This document shows, one piece after another, positions 16,183-22,487 of a stretch of 22,487 bases of DNA. Made by a program: the position numbers and the translations under genes. The stretch covers positions 1 through 22,487 of the IMG/VR virus record IMGVR_UViG_3300044608_001193; one strand, written 5' to 3'. How positions within the stretch are numbered: position 1 is the stretch's first letter; each line of letters starts with the position of its first letter. The DNA is from a virus. The notes under the pieces were generated by a model that ran no database searches, was not told where the DNA came from, and saw only the letters and a list, made by a program, of their open reading frames with translations.

Positions 16183-16425
16183 GGGATGACTCCGTGGTTG
16201 ATTGCGTCAGTGAGAACCGCTTTCAGCCTCGAAGTCCGCGCGCAAGGTGTCGATCACGAGTCGCGGGCCGTTTCCGGGTGTCCGCGAATCGATCTCGGCT
16301 TGAACTGGACTGTCGGCTTGGTCGTCGTCGCGCTCGCGGCCTCTCGGCTGTGCTGCGACGAAACCGGAAACCGCCCGCCGACATTTCTGCCGGCGGGTCG
16401 GTAGGAGGAACGGTGGCTCGGTTGT
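16183..16425 (-). other. 243-base non-coding region upstream of the capsid gene
   Basis: No credible gene is seen on either strand. It holds a GAAA-loop hairpin near its 5' end (16374-16397 on the minus strand) and a GGAG ribosome-binding site just before the capsid ATG. In an operon where other gaps are about 0-50 bases, a gap this long before the most highly expressed virion gene is where T7 places its phi10 promoter. A phage promoter and mRNA leader are therefore likely, but no known consensus can be read. Confidence 0.6.
16374..16397 (-). promoter_or_regulatory. RNA hairpin with GAAA tetraloop upstream of capsid
   Basis: On the minus strand the RNA reads CCCGCCGGCA, loop GAAA, UGUCGGCGGG. 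This is a 10-pair stem with one G-U wobble closed by a GNRA-type loop. What follows (CGGUUUCCGGUUUC) is not a continuous U-tract, so it is a poor intrinsic terminator. An mRNA-stabilising or RNase III-type processing element is as plausible. Confidence 0.55.
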
Positions 16426-16761
16426 TTATGTGGTGGGCGTGACCGGCTTGCCGTTCGTCTTGGCTGGCTTCTCCGAAGACTTCTCGCCGAGCTGCTTCTG
16501 GAGCTCTTCGACCTTGGCCCGGAGTTCTTCGGTCTCGCTGGTGATGCCGTTGCTGTTGGGGAGCCGCGACCACGCATCCTCAAACGCGTTCTGGTCGCCA
16601 GCGCCGTAGCCCTGACAGAGAATCGAGTTGGTGGGCCCGTGCTTGATCGACATGCGGATCTTGCCTGCGTGCTGCCCGTTGCCGATGAACGACGAATCGA
16701 CGACCAGCTCGCGGTCGCGGAGAATCGATGCCTGCGAAGCGGTGATGAAATGGGTAGCCAT
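16426..16761 (-). CDS. Hypothetical protein between scaffold and capsid (111 aa), possible head accessory
   Basis: I do not recognise the family. Residues 1-70 look like a small beta-rich domain (RELVVDSSFIGNGQHAGKIR and SILCQGYGAGDQNAFEDAW). Residues about 75-95 form a short coiled coil (SETEELRAKVEELQKQLGEK), and the last 15 residues are a Lys/Pro/Thr-rich tail. AAGGA lies seven bases before the ATG, so expression is well supported. Standing between scaffold and major capsid protein, a structural or assembly role is a fair inference. T7 has no equivalent here. It is followed by the largest non-coding gap in the window. Confidence 0.75.
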   Translation of the reverse strand: MATHFITASQASILRDRELVVDSSFIGNGQHAGKIRMSIKHGPTNSILCQGYGAGDQNAFEDAWSRLPNSNGITSETEELRAKVEELQKQLGEKSSEKPAKTNGKPVTPTT

Positions 16762-16770
16762 GTGGTGTCC

Positions 16771-17616
16771 TTACTGCAACTTTTCGAGAACGCTCTGGGG
16801 AGTGGCGCGGAAACGGGCTTCGGCTTCTTGATCGCCCTTGCGACGCCGACGCATCACGTCGATCAGCTCTTCGGGCGACGAGATCGGACGCGGCGCCGTG
16901 ACCATGCCGCCGGAAACCAGCGGGGCGATCTTGTCGGCCCCGGTCTTGCGGTCGTACATCGATCGCATCTCAAGGGCCGCACCTTCCCACAGGTCGGGGT
17001 CTTTGAGGCGACGGTCGAGATCGGCGACGACCTTCTCGGGGAGCGTCTTTACGAACTCCATCACGGTCGCGGCCTGAGTGTCGCCGCCCATGATCGAATC
17101 GAAGCGGGTCTTGACTTCGGTCTGGAACTTGACGTGGGCCTCGTTCCTGAGCTTGAACGCTTCGTGGGCGGTCGAGAACTGGTCGTCGATGACCTTCTTG
17201 GTCGCGCCTGGGATCGCCTTCTTGATCGCCGCGTAGTCCGCGTCCGAGAGCTTGCCGTCCTTGGCAAACTTCTCAGACACGGCTTGGAGGTCAACGCCTG
17301 CGGTCTTGAGGATCGTGCCGTAGTCGGCGTCGTCGCCGTACTGCGGGGCGGCCGGCGTCTCGGCGGGCTTCGCCGCCGGGTTGCCCTGGACGTGGTTGTA
17401 GAACGCGACGGCGGCGTCTCGGCTGGCGAACGTGCCGCCTTCGCCGTACAGGACCGTCTTTTCGGGGAGCGGGACGCCGCGGCTGCTGAGAAGTTCGCCG
17501 AACCCCTTCTGGAACGCGGTGTCGTCCGCGAACTTGCCCGCGATCAAATCTGGCTGCGGCGGTGCCGCTACCGGCGTCGGTGCGGGTTGCACCGGCGCGA
17601 CTGCTGATTCTGCCAT
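16771..17616 (-). CDS. Capsid assembly scaffolding protein
   Basis: Expected to guide procapsid assembly from inside the shell and then leave. It has 281 residues, similar in size to T7 gp9 (about 307). The N-terminus is Pro/Ala/Val-rich and disordered (to about residue 25). Charged helical segments with alternating Lys/Glu/Ala follow, and the C-terminus is strongly basic (IDVMRRRRKGDQEAEARFRA), which is common for the part of scaffolds that binds coat protein. The assignment rests mainly on position between portal and capsid and on this composition, since scaffold sequences diverge fast. The ATG has GGAG nine bases upstream. A phage head protein of unknown role is the alternative. Confidence 0.8.
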   Translation of the reverse strand: MAESAVAPVQPAPTPVAAPPQPDLIAGKFADDTAFQKGFGELLSSRGVPLPEKTVLYGEGGTFASRDAAVAFYNHVQGNPAAKPAETPAAPQYGDDADYGTILKTAGVDLQAVSEKFAKDGKLSDADYAAIKKAIPGATKKVIDDQFSTAHEAFKLRNEAHVKFQTEVKTRFDSIMGGDTQAATVMEFVKTLPEKVVADLDRRLKDPDLWEGAALEMRSMYDRKTGADKIAPLVSGGMVTAPRPISSPEELIDVMRRRRKGDQEAEARFRATPQSVLEKLQ

Positions 17617-17631
17617 TCCTAACTCCGTTCA

Positions 17632-19218
17632 CTACGCCGGTTGAAGAGCCTGCTGAGCACCTTGCTCGGCGATGGTTCCCGCCGACTGGATCATCTGCTG
17701 AGTCGCCTGCTGGCGGGCCATCGCCTGCTCTGCGGCCTGACGCTCACGCGCCATCGTCTCACGCGACTTGATGAGTCCGGGCGCGTCGAGCGACTGCATC
17801 CGAACGATCATGTCGAGGAGGATGTTGTGGTCGATCCGCTGCATGATCTCGGGGTTGAACTGCGCGACCTTGGCGACGATGTCCATCGTTTCGAGTGTGG
17901 TGGCGAGCTTCTGGCGACGACCAATCGCTTCTAGTCCGGTCGTCGTGCTGATCTGCGTCACGCTCTGGAGGTCGGCGTGGATGAGCCGCTGGACCCGCAT
18001 CTCGTCAAGCAGAGCGGCCACAAGCGGGATCTGGTTCTCGTCGCCGATCGCGGAGAAGACGCCGCCGGTCAAGCCCTGCAACTGTTCGAGCATGACCTTC
18101 CAGCCGAAGCTGTGACGACCGGCCTCGCCTCGGGGGGCGCTGTCGCCCTCCAGAAGCATCGCCTGCCCGAGCGACTTCGCCAGCCGCTCCATGACGACGT
18201 TGACGATCTGGAAGTCGGGCATCTTGTCGACCTTGAGATAGCCGACGTCCTGCACGACGCCGCCGATGACTCGGCCGTCGACGACCACTTCGCCGGACCG
18301 CTTCTTCTCGAAGTTCTTGGGGTCCATCTGGCTCTGCGAGTCGAGGACCGGGTTGATCATCGAGGCTGCGGCGGCGAAGTCGAGCGTGCGGCCGGTCAGA
18401 ATGTCGAACGCCGCGAGATCGGCCTGATTGAGCTCGATGAGCCCGCGGCCGTAGTTCTCGCCCGGAGGCAGCTCGTAGGCGGTCGCGTAGTAGCGGCTGT
18501 GACGGTGCTCGGCCTGGCCGATCTCTTTGCCGTTGATCTCTTGGGTGACGACCCACTTCCGCGTGATCGGCTGGAACTCGATCAGCGTGAAGAGGTCGAC
18601 GTCCTCGGCGTTGTCGTCGAACTTGACTTCGGCCTTTTCGATCTGCTGCGGGGTCAGCGATTGCGGGCCGACCTTCTCACAGGTGATGAAGCGGAGCACG
18701 GCGCCGCTGCCGTCGCGCTTGGTGACGTACTGGTCGCGGCGGAAGACGCGGATGCGGAAGTCGCTGGTCAACTGTTCCAGCGTGTCGCCGGTGATGATGC
18801 ACTGGTCGATCGACACACGCTTCTGCGAACGGAACGACCGCGCGAACCCGGCGCCAGCGTGGCGGATGTGTGCCGACTCCAGCAACGCCATCGCCTTCAA
18901 CTCTTCGACGAAGAGCATGTCGCGGATGCGCTGGTACTGGTCGGTCGGGTAGGCGTAGCGGAGCTTGGGAGCAAGGTCGAGCGAGAAGAACGGCTCGCCA
19001 GCGGGGTAGAGAATCGCACCCATCTTGCCGCTGAGGTTCGTCACGCCCATCTGAGCGATGGATGTGTACGACTGCTCCATCGACTCGTTGTCGGTTTGAC
19101 CGATCGGCGGCAGGAACCACGGCTTGCTGTGCGCGGCGCACCAGCGGGCCCGGTCCAGAGTCGCGGAGCGAGCGTTGTGCTCGTTGCTCCAGCGGTCTGC
19201 GATTGTCTTGGATGGCAT
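17632..19218 (-). CDS. Portal (head-to-tail connector) protein, T7 gp8-like
   Basis: Forms the dodecameric ring at the capsid vertex through which DNA is packaged and ejected, and on which the tail is built. It has 528 residues, close to T7 gp8 (536). The N-terminus (TIADRWSNEHNARSATLDRA, then WFLPP) and the following TNLSGKMGAILYPAGEPFF match the usual start of podoviral head-tail connectors. Further on are YELPPGENYGRGLIELNQ and the GEAGRHSFGW-type region typical of this family, and then a long Gln/Ala-rich helical C-terminus (about residues 475-528). Upstream of the ATG is TAA-CCC-ATG with no Shine-Dalgarno, so initiation probably depends on ribosomes finishing the preceding gene. The scaffold gene follows 15 bases downstream. 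Confidence 0.93.
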   Translation of the reverse strand: MPSKTIADRWSNEHNARSATLDRARWCAAHSKPWFLPPIGQTDNESMEQSYTSIAQMGVTNLSGKMGAILYPAGEPFFSLDLAPKLRYAYPTDQYQRIRDMLFVEELKAMALLESAHIRHAGAGFARSFRSQKRVSIDQCIITGDTLEQLTSDFRIRVFRRDQYVTKRDGSGAVLRFITCEKVGPQSLTPQQIEKAEVKFDDNAEDVDLFTLIEFQPITRKWVVTQEINGKEIGQAEHRHSRYYATAYELPPGENYGRGLIELNQADLAAFDILTGRTLDFAAAASMINPVLDSQSQMDPKNFEKKRSGEVVVDGRVIGGVVQDVGYLKVDKMPDFQIVNVVMERLAKSLGQAMLLEGDSAPRGEAGRHSFGWKVMLEQLQGLTGGVFSAIGDENQIPLVAALLDEMRVQRLIHADLQSVTQISTTTGLEAIGRRQKLATTLETMDIVAKVAQFNPEIMQRIDHNILLDMIVRMQSLDAPGLIKSRETMARERQAAEQAMARQQATQQMIQSAGTIAEQGAQQALQPA

Positions 19219-19221
19219 GGG

Positions 19222-19473
19222 TTACTTGGGGATGAAGAGGCCCGTGCCTGGGGTGTCCTGGGGTGTGATGATGAACGACTCGGTGCCGCGACGACGGCGG
19301 GCGCGGCCGGCGGCGTCGACCGCGGCGGCTTCCTGACTGGCGACCAGCCGGGACGCGGCGTCGGATTCGTACTGCGAACGGTTCCGCTCAAGGCGTGCGG
19401 CGATCTCGTCGGGGTCGGGCCCCTTGGGGACTCCGAGCCCGAGCGTGCTGAGGCTGTCGTTGACGAAGCTCAT
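19222..19473 (-). CDS. Small hypothetical protein upstream of portal (83 aa)
   Basis: Starts at MSFVNDSLSTLGLGVPKGPD. The ATG overlaps the preceding TGA (ATGA) and has GAGGA about eight bases upstream. The frame extends further upstream, but that part is a shadow of the preceding gene. The middle is a charged, Ala/Arg/Glu-rich helix (EIAARLERNRSQYESDAASR) with coiled-coil character. It is followed by the basic patch GRARRRRGTESF and a short tail ending GTGLFIPK. Small proteins of this type sit just before the portal in many T7-like phages and are often virion-associated, but no function can be assigned. It ends three bases before the portal ATG. Confidence 0.7.
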   Translation of the reverse strand: MSFVNDSLSTLGLGVPKGPDPDEIAARLERNRSQYESDAASRLVASQEAAAVDAAGRARRRRGTESFIITPQDTPGTGLFIPK

Positions 19474-19691
19474 TTGAGGTTCCTCAGAAATGCCCGGATG
19501 TCGGACGCGACCGAACGCTTGCCGGATCGCCACAGGTACTCGTTGGGGTTTGCGACGGTCTCGGGCTTGACCTCGACCAGTTCGTACCGATCTTCGATCC
19601 ACGCCGCGACGGCCTCAAACTGACTTGCCGAAACACCCGGAGGCAGCGTCGAAGACGGCCTCGTGGATCGCGGTTGGCTTGATGTGCTCAT
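19470..19691 (-). CDS. Small hypothetical protein (73 aa)
   Basis: I do not recognise this protein. The first about 20 residues are Ser/Thr/Pro-rich and lie in the overlap with the upstream gene, so they may be constrained by the other frame. The rest, from SASQFEAVAAWIEDRYEL to SDIRAFLRNLK, looks like a compact mixed fold with a basic C-terminal helix. The ATG at 19691 has AAGGA seven bases upstream, which supports this start despite the long overlap. The stop overlaps the next start as ATGA, pointing to coupled translation. It could be a small virion or regulatory protein; there is no evidence for either. Confidence 0.65.
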   Translation of the reverse strand: MSTSSQPRSTRPSSTLPPGVSASQFEAVAAWIEDRYELVEVKPETVANPNEYLWRSGKRSVASDIRAFLRNLK

Positions 19692-20112
19692 AGAGGTCCT
19701 TGCAGGTGACGACCGATCGCGGCACGTCGATCCCGCAAGCGATCAGGTACTCGGACACGCGGTCGACGCAGTTGTTCACCCGCGGCAGTCGCCCGCCCGA
19801 GTAGAACCGAGCCAGCGACGCCGGCACGAGCCACGTCTTCGTTTTTGGGTTGGTCGGCCAGTCGATCGGGTTGATCGGACGTGGGCACGGGACCACTACC
19901 GCAGTCAGAAGCCACGGGTATTTCTCAAGAACAGCGTCGTAGCGACGGACGCCCTCGTCCCGGTAGCTCGGGTCGAAAACGCCACGCCGATCACCGACCA
20001 TGCAGTGCGCGGCCGGAAACCGGGACAAGAGCCGGGTCAAACTGTCTGGAAACCGAAAAGGGTGCCCGCCGGTGAAAAACACGGTCAGTCCCAAAACCGT
20101 AGAGTCCCGCAT
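19615..20112 (-). CDS. Putative permuted papain-fold (NlpC/P60-superfamily) cysteine peptidase or amidase
   Basis: 165 residues. I infer the family from motif order and not from a search. An N-terminal region, SLTRLLSRFPAAHCMVGD, places a His (H36) at the start of a strand. It is followed by a charged middle part, and then by SGGRLPRVNNCVDRVSEYL with Cys 115 at the start of a helix and VVTCKDLYEHI after it. His first and NC(V)-helix later is the arrangement in circularly permuted papain-like proteins such as the YiiX/YaeF group. Targets could be peptidoglycan or a protein; nothing shows which. The ATG at 20112 has no clear Shine-Dalgarno, and an in-frame GTG at 20082 is an alternative start. 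The 3' end overlaps the next gene by 77 bases. Its position between polymerase and portal is where phiKMV-like phages carry small unknown genes. An unknown protein remains possible. Confidence 0.6.
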   Translation of the reverse strand: MRDSTVLGLTVFFTGGHPFRFPDSLTRLLSRFPAAHCMVGDRRGVFDPSYRDEGVRRYDAVLEKYPWLLTAVVVPCPRPINPIDWPTNPKTKTWLVPASLARFYSGGRLPRVNNCVDRVSEYLIACGIDVPRSVVTCKDLYEHIKPTAIHEAVFDAASGCFGKSV

Positions 20113-20141
20113 CTAGAAACACGCCAAACATAACTCAAACA
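20113..20141 (-). other. Short AT-richer gap between RNA polymerase and the structural operon
   Basis: 29 bases with no gene. Together with the first 15 codons of the following gene, it is visibly richer in A and T than the surroundings. A late promoter is possible here but no consensus is readable. Confidence 0.4.
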
Positions 20142-22487
20142 CTAGGAAAAGAAGTAGGTCGATTTCAGCACTTCTTCGACGTTGAAAGTGCCCCGTTCCG
20201 GCGGATCGTCGATGCGAAGGTGGGGGTACTTGCCGCGCCAGTACCGGACGGCCATGTCCAGTGGTCGCATGTCACGATGGAGGGTGACGAACGTCTCGCG
20301 GGCGATCGGGCCGAGTTGGTTGCCGTGCTGGGCGTGGGTCTTGTAGCAGTCGTGGACGCCGGCGAACGCGATCCCGGCTTGGCCGCAACGGTGGGCGGTC
20401 ATGAACAGGTGCGTCGAATCGACGCTGTGAATGAAGTTAGGAGCGCACGCCGTCGATTGCTTCTTGGGGTGCGGCGGCACGGCGTCGAGCCGGATCCGTA
20501 GCCGCCCCATCTTCGTCGTGATCGTCGCCATGCGGTCGCGCTTGTAGGGCTGGACCACGGGGAACCCCAGCGGCGTCACCCAGTCGACCAGGTGCCCGTC
20601 CTCGGCGATCGTCTTGGCCGTCTTCTTGAGGTGTTCCATGTAGGCACGAGCCCGCTCGAACAGCGTCCCGATCGCCTCCATCGTCGTGTTCGCCAAGAGC
20701 ACGCTCGCCTTGAACGTCTCGTCTTTCTGGAACCCCGACTCCTTGATCTGGTCGTAGACCTGCTCGCGGGCGCCGATCGCGGTCACGCCGTACACGGTCG
20801 TCATGGCGGGCTGCTTCACCACGTCGTCGTCGACGATCTCTCGGAGCCGCTGGGCAAGCGGATGGTCCGACGCGGCCAAGAGCCCGCGGACCTTGACAGC
20901 GATGTCGTTGTACGGCCGGTTCGGTCGCTCGCCGTCGTAGAGGTTCGAGAGCCGGGCGCCGACCTCGTCACAACTGATCGCCGAGTAGTTCTGGAGCCCG
21001 TTGAAGGTGCCGTCGACGCCGTACATCAGGTGGGCGGCTCGTTCGGGGTTTCGGAGGGCCATGCACGCGGCGAGGAACTGGAATGGCTTCTTGGCCCCGA
21101 GCCACCATCGCTCGTCCAATGGCTTCTCCGCCGACTTGAGGATCATCGCCAAGTTGTCGTAGGTCCACTGGATCCGCTCGTCGAACGGGAGCTTGTCGAG
21201 ACCGCCGTGCTTCCAGAAGTTCGCGGCCTGAATCGCCACGTTCTTCATGCCTTCGGAGTCGCACGGGACGCCCTCGGCGAACTCAAGGAGCCCGCGGGGG
21301 ATGTCGTTCCCGTGATGGTTGAGGTACATCGGGATCGGGTAGGCCCGCTGGCGCCAGTCGCACTTGTGGGGGAAGTAGAGCTTCGGCCAGTGTCGGACGG
21401 CCTTGGTCATGCCGTCCAGGTACTCGTAGAGGCGACGGTGTCCGAGTTCCTTCTTGTTGAACGAGTGGATCTTCGCCGCCTCTTTCTTCCAGAGCTTCTT
21501 CGCCTCCGCCTCCTCCGGGCAGGGCTCGGGCTCCACGTCGAATCGGTGGGGGAGACCGGCGATCGCGCCGCCCTCCTTGTAGAGCTGGGCGACGACGACG
21601 GCCATCTCGGGGTTGACCCGCATGGGCGTGGCGCCGAGCGACGCCAGGCACTCGTGGAAGTGGTCGAGTTTGTCGCCGGCGTCGCGAAGGGCGTCGCGCT
21701 GTTCACGGGTCGCGTTGGCGATGACGGGCGTGCGGAGTTCGGTGTAGCCTGCACGCGTCGCGCCTTGGCCCTTGAACGGCGGGACGACCATCGGGTGATA
21801 GACAGGCCGACAGTGGGCGATGGTCTCGTGGTCCTTCTCGACGGCGGACAGAACCCGCTCGTCCAAATAAACGATCGGCTTCGGCCTTCCAACTGCCCGC
21901 CCATGCCGGTCCACCTTTGTCACTGTCTTGTGGTGGAACGCCAGCTTGAACGGCTTCTCGTCGTAGCCGCCGGCGCACGCGTTCTTGACGACGCACCAGA
22001 ACAACTCCATGCCGATGTGCATGAGGACGGCGCGGTCGTAGATCGCGTTCTCGTCGTTGATCTTGGCGAACCAGTTCACCTTCTCGGCGGTGAGCTGGTA
22101 CTTCTTCTGGTAGTGCCCGAGCTTCTTGAACAGGTGGGTCCGCTTCTCCTTGGACCACAGGGCCATCTGTGCCTCGGCCAGCACCTCGCGGCCGATCGCG
22201 TTCACGATGACGTGCTTCGACACGCCCTCGGGCTCGACGGCGCAGCGAGAGAACATGACCCGCATCACGATCGACGCGAGCTTCTTGGCGCTGAGGATCA
22301 GGAACACGGCGCCGTAGTCGCGGTGTCCCGGTCCGGCGTTCTGCCCGCGGCGGAGCTTCGCCTGGGTGCGGCGGATCTCCAGTGCGACCGGCAGATACCA
22401 ATGTGCGAGCCATCGCTGTCCGGGCGGCAGCGCGTGGGCGTCGCCGCGGCCTTCGGACTTGCGACGCTCCTGCCGGTATCGCTGGAT
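20142..22487 (-). CDS. T7-like single-subunit DNA-directed RNA polymerase (5' end outside window)
   Basis: Transcribes phage genes from phage promoters as one polypeptide. The frame is open to the window edge, giving 781 visible residues; T7 RNAP has 883, so roughly 100 N-terminal residues are missing. A GTG at 22307 is internal, because the 60 codons upstream read as RNAP-like protein. Using visible numbering, motif A is VDGTFNGLQNYSA with catalytic Asp 492 (T7 D537). Motif B is KQPAMTTVYG with Lys 558 and Tyr 566, at the same 8-residue spacing as T7 K631/Y639. Motif C is GVHDCYKTH with catalytic Asp 713 (T7 D812), preceded by APNFIHSVDSTHL. The segment WVTPLGFPVVQPYKRDRM matches the start of the promoter-specificity loop region. 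The protein ends in STYFFS, comparable to the aromatic FAFA end of T7 RNAP. Position 554 is Asp where T7 has Arg 627. Its place directly upstream of the structural genes resembles phiKMV. The family call is very secure. Confidence 0.97.
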   Translation of the reverse strand: MQRYRQERRKSEGRGDAHALPPGQRWLAHWYLPVALEIRRTQAKLRRGQNAGPGHRDYGAVFLILSAKKLASIVMRVMFSRCAVEPEGVSKHVIVNAIGREVLAEAQMALWSKEKRTHLFKKLGHYQKKYQLTAEKVNWFAKINDENAIYDRAVLMHIGMELFWCVVKNACAGGYDEKPFKLAFHHKTVTKVDRHGRAVGRPKPIVYLDERVLSAVEKDHETIAHCRPVYHPMVVPPFKGQGATRAGYTELRTPVIANATREQRDALRDAGDKLDHFHECLASLGATPMRVNPEMAVVVAQLYKEGGAIAGLPHRFDVEPEPCPEEAEAKKLWKKEAAKIHSFNKKELGHRRLYEYLDGMTKAVRHWPKLYFPHKCDWRQRAYPIPMYLNHHGNDIPRGLLEFAEGVPCDSEGMKNVAIQAANFWKHGGLDKLPFDERIQWTYDNLAMILKSAEKPLDERWWLGAKKPFQFLAACMALRNPERAAHLMYGVDGTFNGLQNYSAISCDEVGARLSNLYDGERPNRPYNDIAVKVRGLLAASDHPLAQRLREIVDDDVVKQPAMTTVYGVTAIGAREQVYDQIKESGFQKDETFKASVLLANTTMEAIGTLFERARAYMEHLKKTAKTIAEDGHLVDWVTPLGFPVVQPYKRDRMATITTKMGRLRIRLDAVPPHPKKQSTACAPNFIHSVDSTHLFMTAHRCGQAGIAFAGVHDCYKTHAQHGNQLGPIARETFVTLHRDMRPLDMAVRYWRGKYPHLRIDDPPERGTFNVEEVLKSTYFFS

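Noticed and set aside
16223-16583. Minus-strand frames covering the gap before the capsid gene
   Set aside because: They are Arg/Ser/Pro-rich, overlap the real 111-residue gene in another frame, and do not have their own ribosome-binding site.
1-22487. T7/T3/SP6 consensus promoters
   Set aside because: No TAATACGACTCACTATA-like or related sequence was found in the gaps. Only partial CACTA or ACTGAC resemblances exist, too weak to annotate.
1-22487. Prophage or integrated-element interpretation
   Set aside because: No integrase, repressor, att-like repeat or bacterial gene is visible; the content is continuous lytic podovirus late genes.

Overview
This window looks like the late (structural) region of a lytic podovirus of the T7/phiKMV type, a member or relative of Autographiviridae. 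The evidence is a single-subunit T7-like RNA polymerase at the right edge. It is followed, all on the minus strand, by a T7-type portal, scaffold, capsid, tail tubular A, tail tubular B and three internal virion (ejection) proteins in the expected order. No gene on the plus strand is credible. The DNA is GC-rich, and long antisense open frames lie opposite nearly every gene as a by-product. The host cannot be read from the sequence; a GC-rich bacterium is the only inference.

Layout, read in the direction of transcription (right to left). (1) 22487-20142: T7-like RNA polymerase, cut by the window edge at its 5' end. (2) 20112-19222: three small genes, the first resembling a permuted papain-fold cysteine peptidase. 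(3) 19218-14490: head module, made of portal, scaffold, a small unknown protein, a 243-base non-coding gap with a GAAA-loop hairpin, major capsid protein and a likely second head protein. (4) 14485-14453: a strong intrinsic terminator, placed like T-phi after T7 gene 10. (5) 14436-9914: an accessory block absent from this place in T7. It holds a virion-type protein with a NodB-like polysaccharide deacetylase domain, a possible TIM-barrel glycosidase, two small membrane proteins (possible lysis genes) and a beta-rich appendage protein. (6) 9911-7051: tail tubular A, then tail tubular B split into two genes. (7) 7048-1: gp14-, gp15- and gp16-like ejection proteins, the last running off the left edge.

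The genes are packed as one operon, with many TGA/ATG, GTGA and TAATG overlaps. The RNA polymerase lies directly upstream of the structural genes, as in phiKMV, rather than in a separate early block as in T7. A plausible reading is that this polymerase transcribes the whole late operon and that the terminator after the head genes lowers expression of the tail and ejection genes. I saw no T7-consensus promoter, so the promoter sequence used is unknown. No terminase, DNA replication gene, integrase, tRNA, IS element or CRISPR array is visible.

The most interesting parts are the deacetylase and putative glycosidase pair, the split tail tubular B, a related beta module inserted in both tail tubular proteins, and the papain-like protein between polymerase and portal.
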